Counted from the stretch's first letter, positions 54,136 to 62,925 are shown. The stretch: DNA of 64,000 nucleotides from Bin87 sp034428455 (GCA_034428455.1 DAOUHZ010000147.1:62001-126000); one strand, 5' to 3'. Numbers and translations: made by a program. Notes: generated by a model not told the origin, from the letters alone.

Positions 54136-54768
54136 TCAAACCCCGGTAAGCCGCAGCGTCTCCTGCAACACCGATTCCACATCCTCAGGCCCGGCGACCA
54201 GCAGGTGCGGGCGCGGCACCGGTTGGTCGGCGACGGCCATGCGCGAGTACACGTCCCAGGTAGCATCGCTCTGCGCGGCCTCTCCGACGCCCTTGGCCCG
54301 GTCCGTCAGGCGACGGCGCACCAGCTCCGAAGGGGCGGTGAACCGGATTATCGACGGCTCGACACCCACCGCATCCGCAGATTCATAAAGCGGACGCCGC
54401 ACTTTCTCGTTCAGATTGGTGGCGTCGAACACCACCGAGTACCCGTCCCGCAGGTAGCCCCGGGTCAGCACGTGCATCGCGGAAAACACCCGACGGTGCT
54501 CTCTGCGGCTGTAGCTCGGTCGGTCGACCAGCAGCTTGCGGGTCCGGTCGCTGTTTAGCCACACAAACGGCGCGCGGCGGACCAACTCGCGGGCGAAATG
54601 GGACTTGCCGGTACCAGGCAAGCCACAGAGGATCACCAGGCTTGGCGACGCGTGGGTGGTTTTAGGCAACCCTTCTGCGTACGCTGATCGCAGCCGCTCC
54701 AAGTCCGGCGGACGAAGACCCCCCGCCGTCCAGGACTTGCGCGGCGACGGAGACGTTGATCCGGACAC
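54136..54768 (-). CDS. P-loop kinase (AAA_33/Zeta-like)
   Basis: 210 residues, GTG start with an AGGAGAG site. Walker A GLPGTGKS at 49-56, then FVWLNSDRTRKLL (Asp of the lid/substrate strand), SVVFDATNLNEKVRRPLYE and the Arg-rich lid RRRLTDRAKGV. It resembles polynucleotide kinase/AAA_33 proteins, which phosphorylate nucleic acid ends, antibiotics or metabolites. No partner suggests which. It lies downstream of yggT on the same strand, with a 42-base gap. Confidence 0.72.
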   Translation of the reverse strand: MSGSTSPSPRKSWTAGGLRPPDLERLRSAYAEGLPKTTHASPSLVILCGLPGTGKSHFARELVRRAPFVWLNSDRTRKLLVDRPSYSRREHRRVFSAMHVLTRGYLRDGYSVVFDATNLNEKVRRPLYESADAVGVEPSIIRFTAPSELVRRRLTDRAKGVGEAAQSDATWDVYSRMAVADQPVPRPHLLVAGPEDVESVLQETLRLTGV

Positions 54769-54810
54769 CAGCGCTCTCCTTTGCGCCCCATAGTGGGACC
54801 GCGTCAGACG

Positions 54811-55086
54811 CTAGGCTAACAAAGCTCGAAGAGCGTATTGAACCACCACCAGCACAATCATCACCACCAACGGGCTGAAATCGATCATTCCGGTCTGCGG
54901 CAGCATCCGCCGGATGGGCCCCAGCACCGGCTCGGTCAGCGAAAACACCACATCGTAGAGGCGAACCAGAATATCCGGCGCCCCGTTCCCCTGCATCGTC
55001 ATGTACTGCACCACGAAGCCCAGGATGATGCGGGCCAGCAGCAGCAGATAGCACAGCGTGATGAATAGGGTGATTAGCTCAAGCAT
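54811..55086 (-). CDS. YggT family membrane protein
   Basis: 91 residues with two membrane helices (LFITLCYLLLLARIILGFVV and VVMIVLVVVQYALRALL). YggT-type segment DVVFSLTEPVLGPIRRMLPQ between them. It is often encoded next to proC, as here, and in Gram-positive relatives is linked to cell division and K+ or osmotic behaviour. Its function is not proven. Confidence 0.82.
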   Translation of the reverse strand: MLELITLFITLCYLLLLARIILGFVVQYMTMQGNGAPDILVRLYDVVFSLTEPVLGPIRRMLPQTGMIDFSPLVVMIVLVVVQYALRALLA

Positions 55087-55113
55087 GACGGGTTGCCGGG
55101 TAAATGCGGGGGC

Positions 55114-55917
55114 TTAGTTCTGGCCCAGGCGCACGGATTTCAGGTACGCGGCATTGACCGCGTCGACCAGGGCCGCCGGCACGCCGGCGCGTTCGAGAGC
55201 CTGCAAGCCCTCCGCCGTGGTGCCGCCCGGCGAGGTGACCATGTCCTTGAGCTCGCCGGGGTGCCGGCCGGTTTCGGAAACCAACTGCACGCTTCCCTTC
55301 ACTGTCTGCAACGCCAGCCGTCGAGACACGTCGCGCGGCAATCCGACGTACACGCCGGCGTCGATCAGGGCCTCAACGATGAGGAACACGTATGCCGGGC
55401 CGCTGGCGCTGAGCGCGGTCGCCATGTCCAGGTATTTTTCGTCATCGACGTAGATCGCATCGCCGATGGTGGAGAGCATGGCGTCGGTGGCTTCCCGATG
55501 CGCCTCGCTCACGGAGGACGCACAGGTCCACATCGTCATGCCTTCGCCGATCTGCGCTGGCGTGTTGGGCATGACTCGGATGATGCCATCGTGTTTCATT
55601 CCATTGGCAAGCGAAGTCATCGTGGCGCCGGCCACTATGGACATAAGCGACTTCCCGCCGCCGAACGAACCGCCGATGTCCGCGTAAACCTTCGGGAGAT
55701 CCTGCGGCTTCACCGCCAGCGCAACCAGTTCGGATGCGTTGACCACGGCGCCGTTTTCGCCCGAGACCTCTACCCCATACCGCTCGGCAAGGTAGTCTCG
55801 CCGCGCCGGCACCGGCTCTCCCACCATAACGTCGCCAGCTTCGGCGACGCCGGCGTTGAGCATCCCGCCCAGGATAGCCTCGGCCATCGTTCCACCGCCG
55901 ATGAACCCGATATTCAT
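55114..55917 (-). CDS. proC: Pyrroline-5-carboxylate reductase (ProC)
   Basis: 267 residues from ATG 55917 (AGGACTAG upstream). Rossmann start MNIGFIGGGTMAEAILGGML, then VALAVKPQDLPKVYADI, MPNTPAQIGEGMTMW, the substrate region ALSASGPAYVFLIVEALIDAGVYVGL and C-terminal LKDMVTSPGGTTAEGLQALE. It catalyses the last step of proline synthesis with NAD(P)H. The upstream HEPN-like gene ends five bases before, and yggT follows. Confidence 0.94.
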   Translation of the reverse strand: MNIGFIGGGTMAEAILGGMLNAGVAEAGDVMVGEPVPARRDYLAERYGVEVSGENGAVVNASELVALAVKPQDLPKVYADIGGSFGGGKSLMSIVAGATMTSLANGMKHDGIIRVMPNTPAQIGEGMTMWTCASSVSEAHREATDAMLSTIGDAIYVDDEKYLDMATALSASGPAYVFLIVEALIDAGVYVGLPRDVSRRLALQTVKGSVQLVSETGRHPGELKDMVTSPGGTTAEGLQALERAGVPAALVDAVNAAYLKSVRLGQN

Positions 55918-55921
55918 TGCG

Positions 55922-56458
55922 CTAGTCCTCGTTGCCCGCCAAGCCGTGCTTGCGGGAGAATCCCACATCGGAGGTATCGCCCATTGCCAATTGTTCGTTC
56001 CCGGTGAGGCGGCGCAGCCGTCGCAACTGTGTGTTGCTGCTGATCGTGAACGGACGGGGAGGCATGGCCGTCAGGTCGATCAATGCCTCCATCACCCGCT
56101 CAACTCCGTCGATCATTTCGGACAACTCTTCCGGGCTGCGGTGATTTTCGTAAAAGTTCTCGTGGCCGACGAAGTATGCCAACGAAAGAGCATATGCCTG
56201 ATCAGTGTCGAAGCCGTATTCCAGCACGAGCTGGCTAAGTACTGCGTGAACGTCCTGATGGGACTTATGCCGCCAGCCGCGTTGTTCGGCGATGGCTTTC
56301 ACCGGGTGCACCACGGCGCCCCAAGCTTTCTCACCCGCCTGCAAGCGGCTGCCATTAGACAGTTCTTCGCGAGCCTGGATGATCATACGCAAGCTGATCC
56401 GGAGACGGTCTTCGGTACTTTGAACGCCGTGCGCCGGCAAATCCGGTGCGGTGGTCAT
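55922..56458 (-). CDS. PaREP1/HEPN-like helical protein (copy B)
   Basis: 178 residues from ATG 56458, four bases after pdxA and four before proC. The core AGEKAWGAVVHPVKAIAEQR, then GWRHKSHQDVHAVLSQL, is homologous to copy A at 50830. The long middle helix GFDTDQAYALSLAYFVGHEN and acidic HxEE-like patches are seen. It is inserted within a cofactor/proline operon, so its expression is fixed with metabolic genes, unusual for a toxin-like protein. Confidence 0.6.
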   Translation of the reverse strand: MTTAPDLPAHGVQSTEDRLRISLRMIIQAREELSNGSRLQAGEKAWGAVVHPVKAIAEQRGWRHKSHQDVHAVLSQLVLEYGFDTDQAYALSLAYFVGHENFYENHRSPEELSEMIDGVERVMEALIDLTAMPPRPFTISSNTQLRRLRRLTGNEQLAMGDTSDVGFSRKHGLAGNED

Positions 56459-56462
56459 TGCG

Positions 56463-57506
56463 CTAACCCTCGCCCCAGCCGTCCGTGAGGCCGTCGCCCC
56501 GGGCGAAAGCCACTGCCATACGGATCGATTCCACCATTGACGTGTGGTCGGCCAGGTTCTTGCCGGCGATGTCGAACGCCGTTCCGTGGTCAACCGACGT
56601 CCGAATGAACGGCAGCCCGAGGTTGGCGGTGATGCTCTCTTCGAAGCCGTACACCTTGACCGGGATGTGCCCCTGGTCGTGGTACATGCAAAGGGTCACG
56701 TCGTACCGGTCTTGGATCGCCTGGTGGAAGATGATATCTGCCGGCACCGGCCCGATGGCGTTGATGCCTTCGCTCTGCGCCTGCTGCACCGCCGGCGCGA
56801 TCTCTTCCGCTTCCTCGCTCCCCAGCAGCCCGCCGTCGCTGCCGTGCGGGTTCAACGCGGCGACGCCGATGCGAGGATTCGCAAATCCCCACTTGCGGAA
56901 GTTGTCGTCGGTGAGCCTCAGGTAGTCGAGGATCCGGTCCTTCTTCACGTAATCGCAGGCTACGCGCAGTGACCGGTGCGTTGTCAGGTGCACCACCCGC
57001 AGGTTCTTGGCCATCAGCATGGTGGCGACGGTCTTCGCGCCCGAAAGTTCCTGGAGCAACTCCATGTGCCCGATGGCTTCGTATCCGGCCAGCGCGGCGG
57101 CTTCCTTGTTCAGCGGAGCCGTCGCCAGGCCGTCGACCACACCGGCCATTGCCAACTGTCCGGCCTTGCTGACCCACTCCATGGCCGCCCTGCCACACGG
57201 TACGCTCAGCTGTCCGACGGTGATGTCCTCGGGATTAAGGTTCCCGATGTCCACCACGTCCACCACCGCAGGATTGTCGCCGGCCGAAGTGGGGTCGTCG
57301 GTGTGGTTGATCCCCATCGGAAGTCCGGTCAACCGGGCCGCCTCTTCCATCGCATGGACATTGCCCACCACCACGGGTCGACACGCAGCGTACACCCGCG
57401 GATCGGCCAGCGCCTTGACCACCACCTCCGGCCCGATGCCGCAGGGGTCGCCCATAGTGATCGCAATGGCCGGTCGCATCGTTTCGTTTTCCGTCCCTGA
57501 TACCAT
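56463..57506 (-). CDS. pdxA: 4-hydroxythreonine-4-phosphate dehydrogenase (PdxA family)
   Basis: 347 residues from ATG 57506 (GAGGCGTGAA upstream; ATG 57518 and 57479 also in frame). Family markers: IAITMGDPCGIGPEV, ATAPLNKEAAALAG, HMELLQELSGAKTV, HRSLRVACDYVKKDRI and metal-site CMYHDQGHIPVKV, with RTSVDHGTAFDIAG at the C-terminus. PdxA oxidises 4-phosphohydroxy-L-threonine in the DXP-dependent vitamin B6 pathway; PdxA2-type paralogues act on D-threonate/D-erythronate, an alternative here. Confidence 0.9.
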   Translation of the reverse strand: MVSGTENETMRPAIAITMGDPCGIGPEVVVKALADPRVYAACRPVVVGNVHAMEEAARLTGLPMGINHTDDPTSAGDNPAVVDVVDIGNLNPEDITVGQLSVPCGRAAMEWVSKAGQLAMAGVVDGLATAPLNKEAAALAGYEAIGHMELLQELSGAKTVATMLMAKNLRVVHLTTHRSLRVACDYVKKDRILDYLRLTDDNFRKWGFANPRIGVAALNPHGSDGGLLGSEEAEEIAPAVQQAQSEGINAIGPVPADIIFHQAIQDRYDVTLCMYHDQGHIPVKVYGFEESITANLGLPFIRTSVDHGTAFDIAGKNLADHTSMVESIRMAVAFARGDGLTDGWGEG

Positions 57507-57555
57507 TTCACGCCTCATCCGTCAGTGCGATTTGCGCCCGGCCGATTGGCGGCAA

Positions 57556-57564
57556 ATTATAGCA
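57556..57564 (-). promoter_or_regulatory. Extended -10 promoter of the pdxA operon
   Basis: On the minus strand TGCTATAAT, a consensus TGn-extended -10, about 50 bases upstream of ATG 57506. It is closely related to the 9-mers at 8249 and 34424. Confidence 0.5.
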
Positions 57565-57677
57565 CGCGGGCCGCGCTGAAAAGCCGCTGCTTTTCCGAGG
57601 TGGGTTGCCCAGATAAGGCGAACCTCTTAAACTTGCGGCACAAATCCGCTTTTGACTTGGCACTGTCAGGAGGCGCC

Positions 57678-58214
57678 ATGGCCTCACCAGAAAATTTCGA
57701 GCAGGACCGCGGCAAATTGATTGAGGCCGTGATTTACCTGAGCGAGCTGTCCATTGACGACCCCGAGTTTGGCCTGCCCAAATTGACCAAGATGCTCTAT
57801 TACGCTGATTGCGAGTCCTATATGGAGTACGGTCAGCCTATCACCGGAACCACTTACCTCCATTTTCCCCACGGCCCCTATCCGGAGAACTGGTACCAGA
57901 TAAGGGAACGGATGGAGCAGGATGGCGACGTGGAGGTACTCCACGATACCGCCGCTGGAGGGTATCACAACTACTGGTTGCTGCCTCTCCGCCCGCCTGA
58001 CTTGGAACGGCTCACCCTCGAAGACCGCAAGGCGTTGGAGGCGCAAGTGAAGCGTTTTGCCGGCTTCAACGCCGCGGGCATCGAGCAATACTCCCGCCAG
58101 GACATCGGCTGGCGGGCCACTGAAGATGGGCAACCAATCTCATACGAATTGGCTGGCGTCTTCGCTCCAACGCCGAGCGTGCGCGAATTCCGAGAATCCC
58201 GAGTCGCTAGCTAA
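57678..58214 (+). CDS. Panacea (SocA-like) domain protein, possible antitoxin
   Basis: 178 residues from ATG 57678 with CAGGAGG six bases upstream. Panacea core: KLTKMLYYADCESYMEYGQP, TGTTYLHFPHGPYPENWY. Panacea domains act as antitoxins for many different toxins (panAT) and as proteolysis adaptors (SocA). No toxin is encoded in the same direction; the only neighbour is a convergent 131-residue gene overlapping by eight bases. Confidence 0.75.
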   Translation: MASPENFEQDRGKLIEAVIYLSELSIDDPEFGLPKLTKMLYYADCESYMEYGQPITGTTYLHFPHGPYPENWYQIRERMEQDGDVEVLHDTAAGGYHNYWLLPLRPPDLERLTLEDRKALEAQVKRFAGFNAAGIEQYSRQDIGWRATEDGQPISYELAGVFAPTPSVREFRESRVAS

Positions 58215-58602
58215 CTTTCCTCGCTCCCAGCAGCCAAACGGTGACGTCATCTTCTATGATTTCGTAGCGGATTTCTATCCTACCGTGGCGATTAGCAGCA
58301 GAACGGGGAAACCCGATGCGTCTGACGTTATCAGGCTCTCCTGGGATAAGTGCTCCGGTCATGGGATACTCCGACAATCGCCTTTTTATGCCTTCAAGCG
58401 TAGCAGGATCCGCCATCTGATTAATCCAACCTTCAATGATACCGCTCCGCCAATCCGACTGAAAGGATTCCCGCTCCGCGACCGAATACCGACCTCGCTG
58501 GTGTGGAATCACTACCCCGCATCTCCATTTCGCATCGTTTGACCATCGCCGAAATCCAACAAGCCAGAGCGGATTATCATCCGCCCCGGCCCGGTCGGTC
58601 AT
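58207..58602 (-). CDS. Hypothetical protein coupled to nrdJ, RelE/ParE-like C-terminus
   Basis: 131 residues from ATG 58602, which overlaps the nrdJ stop by four bases (ATGA). The C-terminal third (NRHGRIEIRYEIIEDDVTVWLLGARKV) resembles the last strands of RelE/ParE toxins (RIxYxIxxDxVxV), but the N-terminal half does not match a standard RelE fold by eye. Convergent with, and overlapping, the Panacea gene. Whether it is a toxin, or a nrdJ-linked protein, is open. Confidence 0.5.
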   Translation of the reverse strand: MTDRAGADDNPLWLVGFRRWSNDAKWRCGVVIPHQRGRYSVAERESFQSDWRSGIIEGWINQMADPATLEGIKRRLSEYPMTGALIPGEPDNVRRIGFPRSAANRHGRIEIRYEIIEDDVTVWLLGARKVS

Positions 58603-61600
58603 TCGCACTTGTTCCACCCGCACGAATAGCAGCTCAGGCAGCCCTCCTGGTTAACCACGCCTCCATTGCACTCCGGGCATCGCTGGGAAAAGCCCGTCGG
58701 ATACATTGGCGCTGGCGTATGACCGTTGATACCGTTCTCCGTGGGCCCCCCGGCCAGGCTCAATTGCACGCCGGCAGGCGCGCTGTTCAGCGCATCGCCG
58801 CCATTGGCGATCTTGTCCAGCACCAGGGCCACCGCGTCGGGGCCGGATCCCACCAGCACGCCATCGTCCCACGCCGGGCAGCACGTTATCCCACGCAATT
58901 GCCGGGTGACTTCGCTGGGATCGATGCCCCCACGCAGCGCCAGCGATACCAGCCGTGAAACTGCCTCCAGCAGCGCAGCATCGCATCCGCCGGCCTTGCC
59001 CATGGCGCCGAACACTTCAAAGGGCATCCCGTTGGAATCCATGTTCACGGTGACGTACATGTTGCCGTGTCCGGTCCGCACCCGTTCCGTGATGCCGTGG
59101 ATCTGACGGGGTCGGCGCCGGGGCGCCCGGTGGCCGAGCCCGATGATCTTCACGGCGTCCGGGTCGTCAGCGTCAGCCGGATTATCGGCTTCGGATGTTT
59201 CTCCGCTAGTGCCGGTGCTCAACACCTGCTCAGACTTGCTGCCGTCGCGGTAAACGGTGATCCCTTTGCATCCCAGGGTGTAGGCGGACCGGTAGGCCTC
59301 CGCCACGTCTTCCACTGTCGCCTCGCTGGGGAAGTTGATGGTCTTGGACACCGCGTTGTCCGTGTATTCCTGGAAGGCCGCCTGCATCCGCACGTGCCAC
59401 CGGGGATCGATGTCGTGGGACACCCGGAACACGCTCTTGACCCATTCCGGCACGTCCAGGTCCTCCAGCGAGCCGACGCTGGCCAACTGCTCCATGAGTT
59501 CCGGCGTGTAAAACCCTTCGTGGCGAGCCACCGCTTCCAGGAAGGCGTTCCCCTCCACCAGGCGAGTGTTGTCCATCACGTTCCGCACGTAGGACAGGGC
59601 GAACAGCGGCTCAATCCCGCTGGATGCCCCGGCGATGATGCTGATCGTTCCCGTTGGCGCAATGGTCACCGGCGCCGAGTTGCGCATGGGCGAGGAATCC
59701 GGGCCCTTGTTGTACGCGCTGTTTTCCCATTCCGGGAAGGGGCCCCGGGACTCGGCAAGTTCGCACGAAGCCCGGTAAGTCTCTTCCCGGATGAACTTCA
59801 TCACCTCGCGGGCCAGTTCCAGGGCTTCCTCGCTGTCGTAGGGCACGCCTATCTGGATCAGCAGGTCCGACCATCCCATGACGCCCAGGCCGATACGGCG
59901 CGTCCGCCGGCTCATGTCCGCGATTTCCTGGATCGGATAGTCGTTCATGTCGATCACGCAGTCGAGCATGTGCACCGCCGTCGTGATCACTTCGCTCATC
60001 CGTTCCCAGTCGACTTCAACGTCGTCCGCCGTGTAGCGAACCATGCGCGTCAGGTTCAGCGAACCCAGGTTGCAGGATTCGTAGGGCAGCAGCGGCTGCT
60101 CTCCGCAGTTGTGGACGTAGAACCCGTTTGCGTCGAACGCGTTTACCCCGGGAACCGCCACGTCGAACACGTCCTCGTGATTGTCGGCTTCTATCTCGGT
60201 GACGCGGGCCATGAAAGACCTATCGTTGTCTGGAGTTTGCGAAAGTTCAAGCCACCGCTCAAAGCCCTCCGGCTTGACGACGGCGTTGAATCTGTCGAAA
60301 TGCTCGTTGGCAACTAGTAGCTCCGGGTAACCTTCCCCATACCAAATGCTGGACTTTATAGCCAGTCGCAGCAACATCCGTTGCAAACCCTGCAAGATCG
60401 TTTCATCTGCCTCGCGGGGAGCAATGTTGATGCACTTCGGGTTTTTACCAGTGTGCTCCTTGTGGCGAAGGGACAGCCCCCTGAAAAATCCGATGTAGAA
60501 CTCCCCGGATGTGCGCTCCAGATCAGGAGTCACATCTGGACACTTCGGGTCGATTTTCAAACACTGTCTGATTTCGCCGAGAAGCGCCTGCTCTTGAGAT
60601 GTGGGTTCTTGCGGATCCTTTTTGGCGCGACGCGTGTGAGGGTCGACAATTATGCGATGTGGGTTCTTCATAAAGAACCTTCCCATCAAGATGCCTTCCT
60701 CCTCACCGTATTGACCATGCCATTGAGCAGAGTCGCAATGGGAGTTCAGCCTGACGACATCGCCCTTTTGCAATTCACCAGCCCTTTGCCATCCTCGGTC
60801 AGTCATCACCGGATGGTCGGCGGTGAGGCGAAGGGTGTAGCCTTCTCGGGTGGCAATCTTGATTAAGGCCCGGTGGCCTGTAGGGAAGAATCCCCGTCCG
60901 TCGGTGTTGTGGCCCCGGCCGTCAACCATCGCCTCGAACGGGACACCCACCAGTTCCCTGACTTGACGCGGCCCATCCGAGGTTTGCACCCAGGTGTCGG
61001 CCGTCACGCAAGGATTGGTCGATTCGATATCCCCCAGCTGCGGGTTGGGATTGTCGCGGTTGATGCGATCCAGGAACACGATGCCGGGGTCGCCGGTGCG
61101 CCAGGCCAGCTCGGTCATCTGCCGAAACACTTCCCCGGCGTTCAGCTGCCCGTCAACCTGCCCGGTGCGCGGATTTATAAGATCGTAATCCTCTCCCTTT
61201 TCCGCCTTGACCATGAAGTCTTCCGTGACCGCCACCGAGATGTTGAAGTTGCTCAGATGGGTTCCGTCTTCTTTGGACCTGATGAACCGGAGCACGTCGG
61301 GGTGCGTCACGTGCAGGATGCCCATGTTGGCGCCCCGGCGGGTGCCGCCCTGCTTGACCACGTCGGTCGCCGCATCGAAAGCGTTGATGAAGCTCACCGG
61401 GCCCGACGCCACTCCTCCGGTGGAACCGACGACGTCGCCCTCCGGGCGCAGGCGCGAAAAGGCAAAGCCCGTGCCGCCGCCGCTCTTATGGATCAGGGCC
61501 GTTTCCTTCACCTTGGTGAAGATGGAATCGAGCGAATCCTCCACCGGCAGCACGAAGCACGCCGACAGTTGTTGCAGTTCACGCCCGGCGTTCATCAAAG

Positions 61601-61934
61601 TTGGTGAGTTGGGGAGGAACTCCAGCCGGCGCATCACCCGGTAGAACCGCTCCTCCACCGCGGCGCGCTCCGCTTCGGTCGCCCCGTATTCCAGCTCCGA
61701 TTGGGACAGGTTGTGCGCCACCCGGCGGAACATCCCTTCGGGGTCTTCCAGCACGTTCCCTTCCCGGTCCTTGGAAAGATACCGACGCTGCAGCACGACC
61801 CTCGCGTTATCCGTCAGGGTCCCGTTGCGATCGTTGTACTCGCCGGCTATGCCGGCCTCGACCATTGCGTCGCGTATGCGCCGCCTCACCGAATCAGCCC
61901 TGCCTGCCGGTTCAATTCCCGTAGCCGTTGCCAC
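58599..61934 (-). CDS. nrdJ: Adenosylcobalamin-dependent (class II) ribonucleotide reductase with intein
   Basis: 1111 codons from GTG 61934, which has GGGAGGT seven bases upstream (TTG 61958 is a weaker alternative). After removal of the 301-residue intein the product is about 810 residues. Class II features: FLPNSPTLMNAGRELQQLSA, KSGGGTGFAFSRLRPEGD, QGGTRRGANMGILHVTHPD, NPCGEQPLLPYESCNLGS split at NPC, IAPTGTISIIAG, and the C-terminal Cys cluster (CPECNGG and CYSCGWNKC), a redox/zinc tail. It makes dNTPs aerobically or anaerobically and needs B12. It belongs to the nrdR block and is followed by an overlapping small gene. Confidence 0.95.
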   Translation of the reverse strand: MATATGIEPAGRADSVRRRIRDAMVEAGIAGEYNDRNGTLTDNARVVLQRRYLSKDREGNVLEDPEGMFRRVAHNLSQSELEYGATEAERAAVEERFYRVMRRLEFLPNSPTLMNAGRELQQLSACFVLPVEDSLDSIFTKVKETALIHKSGGGTGFAFSRLRPEGDVVGSTGGVASGPVSFINAFDAATDVVKQGGTRRGANMGILHVTHPDVLRFIRSKEDGTHLSNFNISVAVTEDFMVKAEKGEDYDLINPRTGQVDGQLNAGEVFRQMTELAWRTGDPGIVFLDRINRDNPNPQLGDIESTNPCVTADTWVQTSDGPRQVRELVGVPFEAMVDGRGHNTDGRGFFPTGHRALIKIATREGYTLRLTADHPVMTDRGWQRAGELQKGDVVRLNSHCDSAQWHGQYGEEEGILMGRFFMKNPHRIIVDPHTRRAKKDPQEPTSQEQALLGEIRQCLKIDPKCPDVTPDLERTSGEFYIGFFRGLSLRHKEHTGKNPKCINIAPREADETILQGLQRMLLRLAIKSSIWYGEGYPELLVANEHFDRFNAVVKPEGFERWLELSQTPDNDRSFMARVTEIEADNHEDVFDVAVPGVNAFDANGFYVHNCGEQPLLPYESCNLGSLNLTRMVRYTADDVEVDWERMSEVITTAVHMLDCVIDMNDYPIQEIADMSRRTRRIGLGVMGWSDLLIQIGVPYDSEEALELAREVMKFIREETYRASCELAESRGPFPEWENSAYNKGPDSSPMRNSAPVTIAPTGTISIIAGASSGIEPLFALSYVRNVMDNTRLVEGNAFLEAVARHEGFYTPELMEQLASVGSLEDLDVPEWVKSVFRVSHDIDPRWHVRMQAAFQEYTDNAVSKTINFPSEATVEDVAEAYRSAYTLGCKGITVYRDGSKSEQVLSTGTSGETSEADNPADADDPDAVKIIGLGHRAPRRRPRQIHGITERVRTGHGNMYVTVNMDSNGMPFEVFGAMGKAGGCDAALLEAVSRLVSLALRGGIDPSEVTRQLRGITCCPAWDDGVLVGSGPDAVALVLDKIANGGDALNSAPAGVQLSLAGGPTENGINGHTPAPMYPTGFSQRCPECNGGVVNQEGCLSCYSCGWNKCE
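60108..61010 (-). other. Intein within NrdJ (301 residues)
   Basis: Codes residues 309-609 of the precursor. Cys1 begins block A (CVTADTWVQTSDG); block B is GYTLRLTADHPVM with the TxxH; blocks F/G are VFDVAVPGVNAFDANGFYVHN, followed by extein Cys in CGEQPLL. It is inserted after the NP of the NPCGEQ motif, so splicing must restore the active site. The central region holds a LAGLIDADG-like relic (YIGFFRGLSLRHKEH, RMLLRLAIKSSIW) that lacks the acidic catalytic residues, so it is probably a splicing-only intein now. Confidence 0.9.
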
Positions 61935-62114
61935 CGCAAGTACCTCCCGTAAATTCAACTATATTGATCAAACTTATGATTAACAGATAAAGAACGACGA
62001 TTTGCATGGGCGTACCGTGCACCGCTGTAGTCTAAACGATCAACCTTCTCGCGCGCCGGGGTCTATCGAATTGATACGGCGGGACGCCGGCGCGCCAACG
62101 CCCCGCCTCAACGA
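61935..62114 (-). other. nrdJ upstream region
   Basis: 180 bases without a gene. The stretch 61950-62000 is AT-rich and ends in the GGGAGGT ribosome-binding site. A weak -10-like TATAGT lies near the nrdJ start. I see no convincing NrdR box pair here and no cobalamin riboswitch fold. Confidence 0.4.
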
Positions 62115-62687
62115 TCAGATTGTTACGACCTCGCTCTGCCTGCTCACATCCTTGAGTCGTGCGGACAAGTCCAGATCGAACCGCAATCCTTTGTAGAAGT
62201 ACAGCACCGGCGTCTCTCGCTCCGGCCGCAGGTCTAATCCGACCAGCGCAGCCGTTGCGTCCTGCACGCGATGCCAGACTCCTTCCTCACCCGGGGTTCC
62301 CCTGGTGACCAGGCGCACCACCCCGGAAGTCATGCTGATTCCCAACCGGGTCAGCGTGTCCGCTATCAGGTCTGCGAAATCCCGCAGGGCTCCGTAGGCG
62401 TACTGGTGTCCGGCGGTCACGCGCAGCGTCAGTCCGGTGGGCGTGTTCCGACAGTTGGTCACCGGAAACGCGGATCGCAGCCGTTGGGTAATCTCGGCCC
62501 CGGCCCCTTCAGGGCACGGGCCGCAGTGGATCTCTACGTTGTAATGCACCGAATGTTGCATTTCTTCAGGCTCCCAAGCGACAGGCTCATACTGGAGTTG
62601 AGTAGTCGGCATCCGACGCGGCGGAACAACGCCCGCCGCCGTCGGCCGTCCCAAACGGTGGACGCTTTTACGCGATGAGGTCATCAT
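62115..62687 (-). CDS. Hypothetical protein between nrdR and nrdJ
   Basis: 190 residues from ATG 62687/62684, overlapping the previous gene by 20 bases. Internal starts at 62612 and 62561 are possible; the last has GGGAG nine bases upstream and would give 148 residues. The body has a two-Cys segment (EIHCGPCPEGAG), RVTAGHQYAYGALRDFADL and a C-terminal FYKGLRFDLDLSARL. No family recognised. The position suggests co-expression with the reductase. Confidence 0.55.
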   Translation of the reverse strand: MMTSSRKSVHRLGRPTAAGVVPPRRMPTTQLQYEPVAWEPEEMQHSVHYNVEIHCGPCPEGAGAEITQRLRSAFPVTNCRNTPTGLTLRVTAGHQYAYGALRDFADLIADTLTRLGISMTSGVVRLVTRGTPGEEGVWHRVQDATAALVGLDLRPERETPVLYFYKGLRFDLDLSARLKDVSRQSEVVTI

Positions 62688-62925
62688 CCTCCCGCTGCGC
62701 CGGCAATGCCGCCCAGCAACTCACCAGGCACGCCCGGGCCTCTCGGTCCAGGTCATCCTGAAGCTCGGCAAAGGGGTTCGGAATCCACGAGTCGCCATTG
62801 TCCGCGTCGGCGGTTTCCCAGTCCGACGGGACCCACATCTTCCGCAGCATCTCCTCCATGTCGTGGACCCGGTTGTTGTGGGTCAACAGCCTTGTGAAGG
62901 CGGAGTATTGTACGGTGCTGCTCAT
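62668..62925 (-). CDS. Hypothetical protein downstream of nrdR
   Basis: 85 residues from ATG 62925 (GTG 62940 gives 90). A GGGAGG site sits immediately before the GTG and 14 bases before the ATG. Helical and acidic: RVHDMEEMLRKMWVPSDW and FAELQDDLDREARACLVSCWAAL. No family recognised; overlaps the next gene by 20 bases. Confidence 0.5.
   Translation of the reverse strand: MSSTVQYSAFTRLLTHNNRVHDMEEMLRKMWVPSDWETADADNGDSWIPNPFAELQDDLDREARACLVSCWAALPAQREDDDLIA

Noticed and set aside
58057..58542. Plus-strand open frame after the Panacea gene
   Set aside because: It overlaps two better-supported genes and has no ribosome-binding site or domain.
61950..61975. NrdR box near the nrdJ start (CTATATTG-like)
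   Set aside because: It lacks two bases of the consensus core, and there is no second box at a helical-turn distance.
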